16,117 nt of DNA. Source: Burkholderiales bacterium. GTDB taxonomy: Bacteria; Pseudomonadota; Gammaproteobacteria; Burkholderiales; Burkholderiaceae_C. A program made the position numbers and the translations under genes. The number at the start of each line of letters is the position of its first letter. Position 1 is the stretch's first letter. This document shows positions 1 through 7,511 of the stretch, piece by piece. The notes beneath the pieces were generated by a model, which saw only the letters and a list, made by a program, of their open reading frames with translations, was not told where the DNA came from and searched no databases. The DNA is taken from NCBI GenBank assembly GCA_947372225.1, contig CANBSV010000061.1, forward strand, positions 1 to 16,117, in the 5' to 3' direction.

Positions 1-758
1 CCAGCCTGGAAGAAGGCCTGGATGCCGGTGTGATCGAGGCTCAGGAGCACCAGATGGTGCGCAACGTGTTCCGCCTCGACGACCGGCAGGTCGGCTCGAT
101 GATGATTCCGCGCACCGACATCGTCTGGCTTGACGCGGCCGGCCGCTCCGAGGACGTGCTCAGGATCATCTCGGCCGACGAGCATTCGCGCTACCCGGTG
201 TGTCGCGGCGGGCTCGACGACGTGGTGGGCGTGGTGTCGGCGCAAAGCCTGCTGCAACAGGTCATGGGCGGCGGGTCGCTCGAGGTGAGCGAGCGGCTGC
301 AGGCGGCGGTGTTCGTGCCCGAAACGCTGTCGGGCATGGAACTGCTCGACCAGTTCCGCGCGTCCAGCACGCAGTTGGTGTTCGTGGTCGACGAGTACGG
401 TGAGGTGCAGGGCATGATCACCTTGCGCGATGTGCTCGAGGCCATCACCGGCGAGTTCACAACGCCCAGCGATGGCGACTCCTGGGCGGTGCGCCGCGAC
501 GACGGCAGCTGGCTGTTCGACGGCCTGATCCCGGTGCCCGAGCTGAAGGACCGCCTCGACCTCAAGGACCTGCCCGAAGAAGACCGTGGCCGCTACAACA
601 CCCTGGCCGGCATGATCATGCTGCTGCTGGGCCGCTTGCCTCAGGTCACCGACAGCGTCGAGTGGGAAGGCTGGCGTTTCGAGGTGGTCGACCTCGACGG
701 CAAGCGTGTCGACAAGGTGCTGGCGAGCCTGTCGCCCACCGGCGATCACGACCGCTGA
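1..758 (+). CDS. CNNM/HlyC-CorC family membrane protein with CBS pair, 5'-truncated
   Basis: This is the C-terminal part of a hemolysin/CorC-type protein; the reading frame is already open at base 3 and the N-terminus lies outside the window. The GTG at 30 is internal: the codons before it continue the family sequence SLEEGLDAG. Counting from that GTG, two CBS motifs span about residues 20-75 and 90-145. The second ends in the family hallmark VDEYGEVQGMITLRDVLEAI. A CorC_HlyC domain follows at about 155-235 (GRYNTLAGM, then the FEVVDLDGKRVDKV end). Such proteins usually begin with a membrane CNNM/DUF21 domain and are linked to Mg/Co or polyamine export; the cytosolic CBS pair senses nucleotides. 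The missing part probably holds the membrane segments, but a soluble CorC form without them cannot be excluded. The next gene starts 13 nt downstream on the same strand. Confidence 0.9.
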   Translation, partial: SLEEGLDAGVIEAQEHQMVRNVFRLDDRQVGSMMIPRTDIVWLDAAGRSEDVLRIISADEHSRYPVCRGGLDDVVGVVSAQSLLQQVMGGGSLEVSERLQAAVFVPETLSGMELLDQFRASSTQLVFVVDEYGEVQGMITLRDVLEAITGEFTTPSDGDSWAVRRDDGSWLFDGLIPVPELKDRLDLKDLPEEDRGRYNTLAGMIMLLLGRLPQVTDSVEWEGWRFEVVDLDGKRVDKVLASLSPTGDHDR

Positions 759-771
759 GCGGTCTCCCACG

Positions 772-2115
772 ATGCAGCCTGTAGCGCCGCCGACCGGGCG
801 ACTGCTCAACGACGGCGTCCTCAAGCGCGAGGTGTTCGGCTGGGCGCTGTATGACTTTGCCAACTCGGGCTACACCACCGTCGTCCTGACGGCGGTGTTC
901 AACGCCTACTTCGTGAGCGTGGTGGCCGATGGTGCGGCCTGGGGCACGCTGGCGTGGACACTGGCGATCGCGGCATCGAGCCTGATTGCCATGCTCACGC
1001 TGCCGGCGCTCGGCGCCCATGCCGATCGCTACGCGGCCAAGAAGCGGCTGCTGGGTTTTTGCACCGTGGCCTGCGTGGTGGCCACGGCGGCGCTGTCCGA
1101 GGCGGGCCGCGGTGACCTGTGGCTGGCGGTGGCGGCGGTGGTGGTGTCGAACGTGGCCTACACCTACGGCGAGGCGTTGATTGCCGCTTTCTTGCCCGAA
1201 CTCGCGCGCCCCGAATCGCTGGGCCGGGTGTCGGGCTGGGGCTGGAGCTTCGGCTACCTCGGCGGCATGCTCTCGCTCGGCCTGTGCCTGGCCTATGTGC
1301 TGAGCGCGCAGGCCCGCGGCGAGCCGGCCACCTCGTTCGTGCCGGTGACCATGCTGATCACTGCGGCCCTCTACGCGGTGGCATCGCTGGGCACCTTCGT
1401 GCTGCTGCGCGAGCGCGCGGTGCCGCAGCCCGATCGCGCTGCCACCGGTGAAGGCGCCGCCACGGAGGTGGCCGACGAGGCCGACGCCTCGCTGGCGCGG
1501 CTGGCGCACAGCTGGCGCCTCGCGCGTCGCTACCGGGATTTCTTCTGGCTGCTGCTGTGCGGCGCGAGCTATCAGGCCGGCATCTCGGTGGTGGTGGCGC
1601 TGGCGGCGGTCTACGCCGAGCAGGCGCTGGGTTTCAAACAGGCCGACACCATGGCGCTGATCTTTCTGGTCAACATCGCTGCGGCCGGCGGGGCCTTCAG
1701 CTTTGGCTACTGGCAAGACCGCGTGGGCCACAAGCCGGCGCTGGCCGTCACGCTGGTCGGCTGGATCGTCATGACCGTGCTGGCGGTGGCGGCCACCGGT
1801 CCGGGCCTGTTCTGGTGCGCCGCACTGCTCGCCGGGCTGTGCATGGGATCGAGTCAGTCGGCCGGTCGGGCGATGGTGGCGCAGTTCAGCCCGCTCGCGC
1901 ACCGCGCCGAATTCTTCGGGTTGTGGACCTTCGCCATCCGCGCTTCGGCGGTGCTGGGGCTGCTCACCTATGGCGCGGTCACCTGGCTCACCCACGGCAA
2001 CCAGCGTCTGGCCATGGCGGCCACCGGCTTGTTCTTTGTCGGCGGCTTGTTGTTGCTGACCCGGGTGGACATCGGTCGTGGGCAGCAGGCCGCCCGGGGC
2101 GAGGTGGCGCCTTGA
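772..2115 (+). CDS. UMF1-family MFS transporter (Atg22-like)
   Basis: A 447-residue polytopic inner-membrane protein with about 12 hydrophobic segments. Near the N-terminus it has the UMF1/Atg22 signature GWALYDFANSGYTTVVLTAV, and an MFS loop ADRYAAKKRLL follows after the second or third helix. Residues about 225-260 form a hydrophilic central loop between the two six-helix halves. Fungal Atg22 exports amino acids from vacuoles; substrates of the bacterial members are mostly unknown, so none is assigned. The ATG at 772 was chosen because it lies just after the upstream stop (758) and gives the usual N-terminus before the first helix. An in-frame ATG at 706 would overlap the upstream gene by 53 nt. 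There is no strong Shine-Dalgarno sequence, so expression with the upstream gene is likely. The stop TGA overlaps an out-of-frame ATG (TGATG). Confidence 0.9.
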   Translation: MQPVAPPTGRLLNDGVLKREVFGWALYDFANSGYTTVVLTAVFNAYFVSVVADGAAWGTLAWTLAIAASSLIAMLTLPALGAHADRYAAKKRLLGFCTVACVVATAALSEAGRGDLWLAVAAVVVSNVAYTYGEALIAAFLPELARPESLGRVSGWGWSFGYLGGMLSLGLCLAYVLSAQARGEPATSFVPVTMLITAALYAVASLGTFVLLRERAVPQPDRAATGEGAATEVADEADASLARLAHSWRLARRYRDFFWLLLCGASYQAGISVVVALAAVYAEQALGFKQADTMALIFLVNIAAAGGAFSFGYWQDRVGHKPALAVTLVGWIVMTVLAVAATGPGLFWCAALLAGLCMGSSQSAGRAMVAQFSPLAHRAEFFGLWTFAIRASAVLGLLTYGAVTWLTHGNQRLAMAATGLFFVGGLLLLTRVDIGRGQQAARGEVAP

Positions 2116-2140
2116 TGCAAAGACCCCGGCAGACGCGGCG

Positions 2141-3196
2141 ATGCGGCTGACCCAGTTGCGACAGCGTCTGCGCGATCACGGCGCCTTGCCGTGTCACGAA
2201 CATCGCGTGCTGCGGCTGTGGTCGCAGGCCTTGCCGCAAGACAGCGGTCGGCGCAAGCCGCAGGACTTTTTGCCGCTGTCGGTGCGCAGCGAACTGCCGG
2301 CCCTCGAGGTCGATCTGGCGGGGCTCGCGCGGCTGATTTCTGAACACCCTGCCGAAGACGGTTCGGCGCGCTTGCTGGTGGGCTTGCACGACGGGCAGAC
2401 CGTCGAATCGGTGCTGCTGCCGCGTGACGGCCTGTGCGTGTCCACGCAGGTCGGCTGCGCGGTGGGCTGCGTTTTTTGCATGACCGGGCAGGGCGGCTTG
2501 CTGCGCCAACTGGGCAGCGCCGAGATCGTGGCGCAGGTGGCGCTGGCGCGACGGCTGCGCGTGGTCAAGAAGGTGGTGTTCATGGGCATGGGCGAGCCCG
2601 CGCACAACCTCGACAACGTGATGGAGGCGATCACGCTGCTCGGCCACGAAGGCGGCATCGGCCACAAGAGCCTGGTGTTTTCGACGGTGGGCGACCGGCG
2701 TGCCTTCGAGCAACTGGCCGCCGCGCCGGTGAAGCCTGCGCTGGCGTTGTCACTGCACACCACCAAGGCCGCGTTGCGCGCCGAGTTGCTGCCGCGCGCA
2801 CCGTTGATCGATCCCGAAGAGCTGGTCGAACTGGGGGAGCGCTATGCGCGCGACACCGGCTACCCGGTGCAATACCAGTGGGCGCTGCTGGCAGGCATCA
2901 ACGACGGCGACGACGAGCTCGACGGCATCGTGCGCCTGCTCGCGGGCAAGCGCGCCATCATGAACATGATTCCGTACAACGCGGTCGATGGGCTGGGCTT
3001 CGCGCGGCCGACCGACGAGCGTTCGGCGCGCATCGCGCGCTCGCTGCATCAGCGCGGCGTGCTGACCAAGCTGCGCCAGTCGGCGGGGCAGGACATCGAT
3101 GGCGGCTGCGGCCAGCTGCGTGCTCGCACCACGCCTGCGGTGCAGACCGTCACGGTGCACCGCGCCGCGAAGCGCCCGATGGCGTCGCCGGGCTGA
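2141..3196 (+). CDS. RlmN-family radical SAM RNA methyltransferase (divergent paralog)
   Basis: A 351-residue member of the RlmN/Cfr class A radical SAM methyltransferases. These methylate C2 (RlmN) or C8 (Cfr) of adenine, RlmN acting on A2503 of 23S rRNA and on some tRNAs. The 4Fe-4S motif CxxxCxxC is seen as C106, C110, C113. C99, seven residues upstream, matches the RlmN resolving cysteine, and C323 in GQDIDGGCGQL matches the methyl-carrying cysteine near the C-terminus. Further landmarks are VVFMGMGEP (about 146-153), LALSLHTT and NMIPYN. The block after the cluster (CMTGQGGLLRQL) differs from the usual CSTxxQGFxRNL, and the N-terminal accessory domain looks short. A paralog with another RNA target is therefore possible, and no gene symbol is given. 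The ATG at 2141 is 25 nt after the transporter stop; an alternative GTG at 2078 would overlap that gene. Confidence 0.85.
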   Translation: MRLTQLRQRLRDHGALPCHEHRVLRLWSQALPQDSGRRKPQDFLPLSVRSELPALEVDLAGLARLISEHPAEDGSARLLVGLHDGQTVESVLLPRDGLCVSTQVGCAVGCVFCMTGQGGLLRQLGSAEIVAQVALARRLRVVKKVVFMGMGEPAHNLDNVMEAITLLGHEGGIGHKSLVFSTVGDRRAFEQLAAAPVKPALALSLHTTKAALRAELLPRAPLIDPEELVELGERYARDTGYPVQYQWALLAGINDGDDELDGIVRLLAGKRAIMNMIPYNAVDGLGFARPTDERSARIARSLHQRGVLTKLRQSAGQDIDGGCGQLRARTTPAVQTVTVHRAAKRPMASPG

Positions 3197-3210
3197 TTCG
3201 CCCCGGCGCG
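3183..3210. terminator. Inverted repeat at convergent gene ends, possible bidirectional terminator
   Basis: CGCCGGG at 3186-3192 pairs with CCCGGCG at 3202-3208, giving a perfect 7-bp stem with a 9-nt loop. Two more pairs (3183-3184 with 3209-3210) are possible past a bulged T. The stop codon of the RlmN-like gene lies at the stem-loop boundary and the ATPase gene ends 15 nt away on the other strand, so position fits shared termination. There is no T-run on either side, so it is not a classic intrinsic terminator and could be chance in G+C-rich DNA. Confidence 0.35.
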
Positions 3211-3211
3211 C

Positions 3212-5758
3212 TCACGCGTTGCTGGTGGCGCGCACTTCCTCGAGCGAGGTGATGCCTTGCAACACCTTTTCGATGCCGTCCTGACGCAGCGTGCGCATGC
3301 CCTCGCTCATGGCCACGGTCTGCAATTCCTCGGCGCGCGCGCCCGTCTGGATCATGCGGCGGATCACTGGCGACACCGTGAGCAACTCGTGCAGACCCGC
3401 GCGGCCGCGCTGACCGCTCTGGTTGCACGTGGCGCATCCGCTGCTGGAGTGGTGCATCAGCCGGCCCGAATCGCCAAAGCGATGGGTCCAGTCGGCGCGC
3501 AGCGCCTCGCGGGTGAACAGCGGGTGGTCCTTCGGGGCGGTCTGCAGGTAGTCGGCGAGCAGTTCCTCGATTTCTTCCTCGGTGGCCGGACGGCTGGTGC
3601 GGCAGGCGGTGCACAGCCGGCGCACCAGTCGCTGCGCCAGCACGACCAGCAGCGCATCGGCAAAGTTGAACGGGTCCATGCCCATGTCGAGCAAGCGGGT
3701 CACCGTTTCCGGCGCGCTGTTGGTGTGCAGCGTGGACAGCACCAGGTGGCCAGTCAGCGAGGCCTCGACGGCCATGTGCGAGGTTTCCTGGTCGCGTATC
3801 TCGCCCACCATGATCACGTCCGGGTCGGCGCGCAGGAACGCGCGCAGCGCCTTGGCAAAGGTCCAGTCGATCCTCGGATTGACCTGCACCTGGCGCAGCC
3901 CGGTCTGGGTGATTTCGATCGGGTCCTCGGCCGTCCAGATCTTGCGCTCGGGCATGTTGATGTAGCTCAGTGCCGAGTGCAGCGTGGTGGTCTTGCCCGA
4001 GCCGGTCGGCCCGACGCACAGCACCAGGCCGTAGGGCCGCTGGATGGCACGCGTGAGCTGCCGGAAGTTGTAGTCGGTCAGTCCGATGCGGTCGAGCGGC
4101 ATCGGCTTGGCCGACGCCAGGATGCGCATCACCACGTCTTCGAGGTTGCTGTGGGTCGGGATGGTCGCCACGCGCAGCTCGATGCGGTGCTGCGGCATGA
4201 ACTTGGCAAAGTTGATCTTGCCGTCTTGCGGCTTGCGGCGCTCGGAGATGTCGAGGTCGCACATGATCTTCAGGCGCGCGACCAGTGCGCTGCGGTAGGT
4301 GGGCGGCAGCTCGAGGTACGTGCGCAGGGCCCCGTCCTTGCGGAAGCGGATGCGGATCTTCTCTCGTCCCGGGTAGCTCTCGATGTGGATGTCGGACACG
4401 CCTTCGCGGTGCGCCTCGACGATCATGTTGTTGATGAGCCGTACCAGCGAGTTGTCGGACTGCTCGATCGGCTGGTCCTCGTGCGACGTCTCTTCGTTCT
4501 CGCGCTCGAGGTTTTCGACCAGCTGGTCGGTCCCCACACCGGGCATCGATTCCTCGTCCAATCGCTGTTGCTGGTTCGCGCGCGATCCGGAGATCGCACC
4601 GATCTGCTCGTACGCGATGTGCGTGCGTTCGTCCATCGAGCGCGATTGCCCGAGCACGGGCAGCACCTTCATCTGCGCCGAGAACTCGGCTTCGTCGACC
4701 GCCTCGCGGCGGCGTGCGGGGTCGTCCAGTGCCACGACCAGGCGGCCATCGTGAATCAGCAGCGGCAGCAGGCGCAGCCGGGCTGCCACGTTGTAGGGCA
4801 GCTTTCTCAGCGCCTCGGCCTCGATCGGGAACGAATCCACGTCGACCAGCGGGTAGCCCATCTTGCGCGCCATCGCCACTTGCAGATCGGGCCGTGAAAC
4901 CACCCCGTTGCGCACCAGGATCTCGCCCAGCGGCACGCCGCGGTCGATTTCCTGCTGCCGCAGCGCGGCCTGAAGCTCGTTGATGTCGATCATCCCCAGG
5001 GACATCAGCGCTTCGCCGATGCGTACCATGGGCATGCGCGATTGCTGCTCGAGCGCGCTGACCAATTGGCCGGGCGTGACGATGTTGCGAGACACCAGGA
5101 TGTCACCCAGGCGCTTTTCGCGCAGGTGGCGCTGCTGTTCGGCCGCGTGCTCGACCTCTTGCGGTGTGGCGGACTTCTGCTCGACCAGCACCTCGCCGAT
5201 GCGCTGGCCGAGGTCGAATGATGCAAATGAGCCGCTGGGCACAAAGGTGCGCAACACGGCGCCCGCGTCATCGACGGGCTGGAACAGGAACAGGCCGAAC
5301 GGTGTTTCGATGAAGCCGATGGTCGAACCGGACCACTCGCCGCCTTGCTTCCAGACCAGACGGAACGTCGTTGGCTTGCCCGGGGTGAGAAAACCTCCAG
5401 GCGCGTCGTCGCCCATGGGGGTGGGAAAGAAGGGCTCGCCGAGCGTGAGTGAGCGGAACTGGTCGAAGCGCAGCAGCAGCTCCGAACGCGACGGCGGCAA
5501 GCGCACGCTGGCCGCTCGCTTGTCGGGCAGGAACGCGCTGACCTCGCCTTGCATCTGCTTGTCGTTGATGCCCACGATGCTGCAAGTCAGCGGACCCGAC
5601 TGCGGTTCGGCCATCGGGTAGGCCGCAAATGGCGGCGCCGGCCAGCAAAACAGGGACGCGGGGCCCTCGGCAGGTTCAGCCACGGCAGGCTCGCTCAAGT
5701 CGAGGTCTGGTGCCTCGGCAGGCAGATCGCGGTTGCTGCGCTTTGTCGATGTCGTCAT
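3212..5758 (-). CDS. GspE/PilB-type secretion or pilus ATPase with MshEN-like repeats
   Basis: An 848-residue cytoplasmic hexameric ATPase of the type II secretion/type IV pilus extension family. The ATPase half shows Walker A GPTGSGKTT (583-591), an Asp box AEDPIE (about 610), Walker B VIMVGEIRD (648-656) and a His box HLVLSTLHT (about 671). A zinc tetracysteine C716xxC719...C775xxC778 completes the set, so the protein looks catalytically intact. Residues 186-305 are four tandem 30-residue MshEN-like repeats, followed by the rest of that domain. The first ~185 residues contain a globular region I do not recognise. At 848 residues it is much longer than PilB or GspE (about 500-570). ATG 5758 is taken as start; GTG 5767 adds three residues, and neither has a clear Shine-Dalgarno sequence. 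No inner-membrane platform or secretin gene is adjacent. The nearest pilus genes are about 7 kb away, so its partner machine is uncertain. Confidence 0.9.
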   Translation of the reverse strand: MTTSTKRSNRDLPAEAPDLDLSEPAVAEPAEGPASLFCWPAPPFAAYPMAEPQSGPLTCSIVGINDKQMQGEVSAFLPDKRAASVRLPPSRSELLLRFDQFRSLTLGEPFFPTPMGDDAPGGFLTPGKPTTFRLVWKQGGEWSGSTIGFIETPFGLFLFQPVDDAGAVLRTFVPSGSFASFDLGQRIGEVLVEQKSATPQEVEHAAEQQRHLREKRLGDILVSRNIVTPGQLVSALEQQSRMPMVRIGEALMSLGMIDINELQAALRQQEIDRGVPLGEILVRNGVVSRPDLQVAMARKMGYPLVDVDSFPIEAEALRKLPYNVAARLRLLPLLIHDGRLVVALDDPARRREAVDEAEFSAQMKVLPVLGQSRSMDERTHIAYEQIGAISGSRANQQQRLDEESMPGVGTDQLVENLERENEETSHEDQPIEQSDNSLVRLINNMIVEAHREGVSDIHIESYPGREKIRIRFRKDGALRTYLELPPTYRSALVARLKIMCDLDISERRKPQDGKINFAKFMPQHRIELRVATIPTHSNLEDVVMRILASAKPMPLDRIGLTDYNFRQLTRAIQRPYGLVLCVGPTGSGKTTTLHSALSYINMPERKIWTAEDPIEITQTGLRQVQVNPRIDWTFAKALRAFLRADPDVIMVGEIRDQETSHMAVEASLTGHLVLSTLHTNSAPETVTRLLDMGMDPFNFADALLVVLAQRLVRRLCTACRTSRPATEEEIEELLADYLQTAPKDHPLFTREALRADWTHRFGDSGRLMHHSSSGCATCNQSGQRGRAGLHELLTVSPVIRRMIQTGARAEELQTVAMSEGMRTLRQDGIEKVLQGITSLEEVRATSNA
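4844..5203 (-). repeat. Four tandem 30-residue MshEN-like repeats within the ATPase gene
   Basis: Residues 186, 216, 246 and 276 of the ATPase each begin a unit of exactly 30 residues: RIGEVLV..., RLGDILV..., RIGEALM..., PLGEILV.... Each unit follows the pattern (R)xGExLxxxxxxxxxxLxxAxxxQ. Units 1-3 keep the leading Arg and the trailing Gln pair. Unit 4 has Pro for Arg and runs into the MshEN-type continuation GYPLVDVDSF. The periodicity is seen directly; binding of cyclic di-GMP by such motifs is known for MshE-type ATPases and is only inferred here. Confidence 0.8.
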
Positions 5759-5923
5759 GGTGGCCACAAGAAAAGTCGGGGGTGCTCATCGGTGACGGAG
5801 CGTTGTCCCATGGCGAACCAAGGCCCATTCAACGGGTCACGATTCCCCTGTGCGGAATTTGCCGCAAAAGCAGTTCTTTATTGCGTTGATTTGCACACGG
5901 TTCTCCCTGCAAATCATGCTTTT
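5759..5923. other. AT-richer intergenic region upstream of the ATPase gene
   Basis: This 165-nt gap is the longest non-coding stretch in the window. By hand count 5841-5930 is about 45% G+C, well below the flanking genes. It holds the 8-bp dyad at 5887-5916, a small inverted repeat (TGCGG at 5851-5855 with CCGCA at 5862-5866) and a third ATTTGC half-site at 5857-5862. It is the natural place for a promoter of the minus-strand ATPase gene and for the end of the upstream transcript. I could not find a convincing -35/-10 pair, a sigma-54 motif or a terminator reading on the minus strand. Confidence 0.5.
5887..5916. promoter_or_regulatory. 8-bp perfect inverted repeat, candidate operator
   Basis: TGATTTGC (5887-5894) is the exact reverse complement of GCAAATCA (5909-5916), with a 14-nt spacer. 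The arm centres are 22 bp apart, close to two helical turns. It lies about 130 nt upstream of the ATPase start on the minus strand. The dyad and spacing fit a dimeric regulator site. As RNA it would give only an AT-rich hairpin. On the plus strand, T-runs follow three bases after the second arm, so a weak plus-strand terminator is an alternative. Confidence 0.4.
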
Positions 5924-6226
5924 TCAGGTTTTTGCCGTGCCTTTGAGCCAGTGACGCACCGAACGCACCAGCGGCCAGGCCGCCAAGGCCAGCCGCGCGA
6001 CACGCCCGAGCGGCACATGTCGCCCCAGCAGCACACCCAGCGGGGCACCGACCAGCGCAACCGGTGCCAGCCAGCGCCGCCAGCGCGCGACAAAGGCTGC
6101 CACGGCTTGCAGTGGCGCTGCGATCGCGTGGCAGTGCAACTGCATCGCCTCGCGTTGCTGCTCGACGCGCGACACCAGACGCTGCCGCCTCATGGCGAGC
6201 AGCTTCAAGCGCTCGTCGAGCTTCAT
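5924..6226 (-). CDS. YqjK-like small membrane protein
   Basis: A 100-residue basic protein. An N-terminal part rich in Arg and Gln (MKLDERLKLLAMRRQRLVSR, then EQQREAMQLHC) probably forms an amphipathic or coiled helix. A hydrophobic stretch at about 52-69 (WLAPVALVGAPLGVLLG) and a second weakly hydrophobic segment near 75-88 precede a basic tail. Size, composition and position next to a YqjE-like gene match the YqjK family, whose function is unknown. Its ATG (6226) overlaps the TGA of the upstream gene as ATGA, so the two are translationally coupled. A longer in-frame start at 6403 was rejected because it would lie wholly inside the neighbouring gene in another frame. Confidence 0.7.
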   Translation of the reverse strand: MKLDERLKLLAMRRQRLVSRVEQQREAMQLHCHAIAAPLQAVAAFVARWRRWLAPVALVGAPLGVLLGRHVPLGRVARLALAAWPLVRSVRHWLKGTAKT

Positions 6227-6591
6227 GGGCGTGCCGGCTGCGCTCGCAGCGACTGGGCATCGCGCTGCAGCTCGGCCACGGTGGCTCCCATGAACGGCGG
6301 CCGGTTGACCAGGCGTTCGTACCAGCGTCTGGCGCTCAGCAGCGTGCCGACAGCCGAAGCCACCGCCAAACCGCCGATCCCGAGCAGGCGATGGGTGTCC
6401 CACAGCAGCACGATCACGAACGTGGCCAGCAGCATGACCGTGAGGCCCAGCAGCAGCATGGTGGCAAGGGTCGAGATCAACAACCCGACCAGCCGCAGCC
6501 GCTCTTCTTCGAGTTCGGTGGCGGCCAGCTCAATGCGCGTGGCGCCGGTGTCGATCAGCAAGGCCAGGGAAGAACGCAGCGGTTTCAGCAT
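6223..6591 (-). CDS. YqjE-like phage-holin family (Holin-X) membrane protein
   Basis: A 122-residue inner-membrane protein. Its N-terminal amphipathic region (SLALLIDTGATRIELAATEL, then EEERLRL) and two adjacent hydrophobic helices (about 34-64 and 68-87), followed by RRWYERL, are typical of the YqjE/Holin-X family (DUF1469). Despite the name, chromosomal members are not known to lyse cells. They usually lie in a yqjD-yqjE-yqjK cluster linked to stress and the inner membrane. Here the YqjD/ElaB-like (DUF883) partner is missing and tolA is the upstream neighbour, ending 28 nt before the ATG. A GGGAG sequence about 8 nt before the ATG can serve as ribosome binding site. The stop overlaps the YqjK-like start. 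Confidence 0.8.
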   Translation of the reverse strand: MLKPLRSSLALLIDTGATRIELAATELEEERLRLVGLLISTLATMLLLGLTVMLLATFVIVLLWDTHRLLGIGGLAVASAVGTLLSARRWYERLVNRPPFMGATVAELQRDAQSLRAQPARP

Positions 6592-6619
6592 CGAGGGGCT
6601 CCCGTTTGAGGTGGCCGGC

Positions 6620-7483
6620 TCAATCGCGCGGCCGGTACACGATGGTCATGGCTGGTGGCACCTTACCGCTCTCATCGCGTGGCAACACCTCTGTGCGCTC
6701 AATGGCACGCAAGACAGCGTCGTCCCATTCGCGCACGCCGCTGGGTTTGACGATGCGGCTGGACAGGATGCGTCCGTCAGGCCCCAGCCGGATGTCGATT
6801 TCCACCGCCGGATTGCCCGGCAGGGTGTCGGGGAAGGACACGTTGGGGCGGATACGGCCCTTGATGCGCCCGAGGTAGTCGGCGCTCGGCCCGGCGCTTT
6901 GCAGCGCGGTGCCGGTGGCCGTGGGCGCGCCGGTGGCGCCGGCCAGCCCGGCCAGTCGCTGCATCTGCTTTTCGCGCGCGGCGGCCGTCGCAGCGGCCTG
7001 CGCCTCGTCATGCTTTTTCTTCTCCAACTCGGCGCGGCGCTTGTCGGCAGCCTCGTCCTTGCGCTTTTGCTCGGCGAGTTTTTCAGCCTCGCGCGCGGCG
7101 GCCTCCTTGGCGGCTTGCTTCGCCGCTTCCTTGGCCAGCTCCTTCTTGCGCTTGGCCTTTTCGATGGCGATTTGCGCATCGGGCTCGGGCGCCACCACGG
7201 GTGCGGTCTTGACGGGCTCGGGCGGCGGCTCGACCTTGGCGACGGGGACGGGCGGGGGCGGCGGCGGTTCGGGCTCGACCGCTCGCGGTGCGGCCATTTG
7301 CGGCACCGCAGCCCACAGCTCGGCCTCGATGCCTTCGGGCGGGCTCACATGCCAGCTCACGCCCACCGACAGCGCCACGACCAGCAGCAAATGCGCGGCC
7401 ACGGCCATGGCCAGTCCCCGGCCGAACGCATCCGGCGCGTGCGGCATGAACGCGTCGCGTGGGGCGGTTGCGCGGGCCGTCAT
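6620..7483 (-). CDS. tolA: TolA, Tol-Pal cell envelope protein
   Basis: A 287-residue inner-membrane-anchored protein linking TolQR to the outer membrane during division. A single transmembrane helix lies at about 22-43. A proline-rich segment follows (70-90, with six consecutive prolines), then an Ala/Lys/Glu-rich helical domain II (about 103-175). The globular C-terminal domain (about 200-287) contains YLGRIKGRIRPN, AVEIDIRLGPDG, EWDDAVLRAIERTEVLPRD and ends FRPRD-like as YRPRD, the pattern of betaproteobacterial TolA. E. coli TolA is about 420 residues; the shorter length here comes from a shorter helical domain II. It starts 28 nt after tolR. Unusually, tolB and pal do not follow. A TonB-type protein is the main alternative, but the C-terminus and gene context favour TolA. 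Confidence 0.92.
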   Translation of the reverse strand: MTARATAPRDAFMPHAPDAFGRGLAMAVAAHLLLVVALSVGVSWHVSPPEGIEAELWAAVPQMAAPRAVEPEPPPPPPVPVAKVEPPPEPVKTAPVVAPEPDAQIAIEKAKRKKELAKEAAKQAAKEAAAREAEKLAEQKRKDEAADKRRAELEKKKHDEAQAAATAAAREKQMQRLAGLAGATGAPTATGTALQSAGPSADYLGRIKGRIRPNVSFPDTLPGNPAVEIDIRLGPDGRILSSRIVKPSGVREWDDAVLRAIERTEVLPRDESGKVPPAMTIVYRPRD

Positions 7484-7511
7484 CGTCAGTGCCGGTGTGA
7501 TGGCGGGTGCC

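Noticed and set aside
646..1995. 449-codon open frame on the minus strand
   Set aside because: It is antisense to the UMF1 transporter, whose membrane helices and family signature are clear.
3257..4897. 546-codon open frame on the plus strand
   Set aside because: It is fully antisense to the conserved ATPase domain. No protein family is recognisable and the composition is that of a shadow frame.
5759..5923. Sigma-54 or sigma-70 promoter for the ATPase gene
   Set aside because: GGCAC and TTGC pieces occur but not with the required spacing, and no -35/-10 pair of reasonable quality at 16-18 nt was found.
6223..6591. Holin gene as a sign of a prophage
   Set aside because: The protein belongs to the chromosomal YqjE/Holin-X type and no other phage gene, integrase or attachment repeat is nearby.
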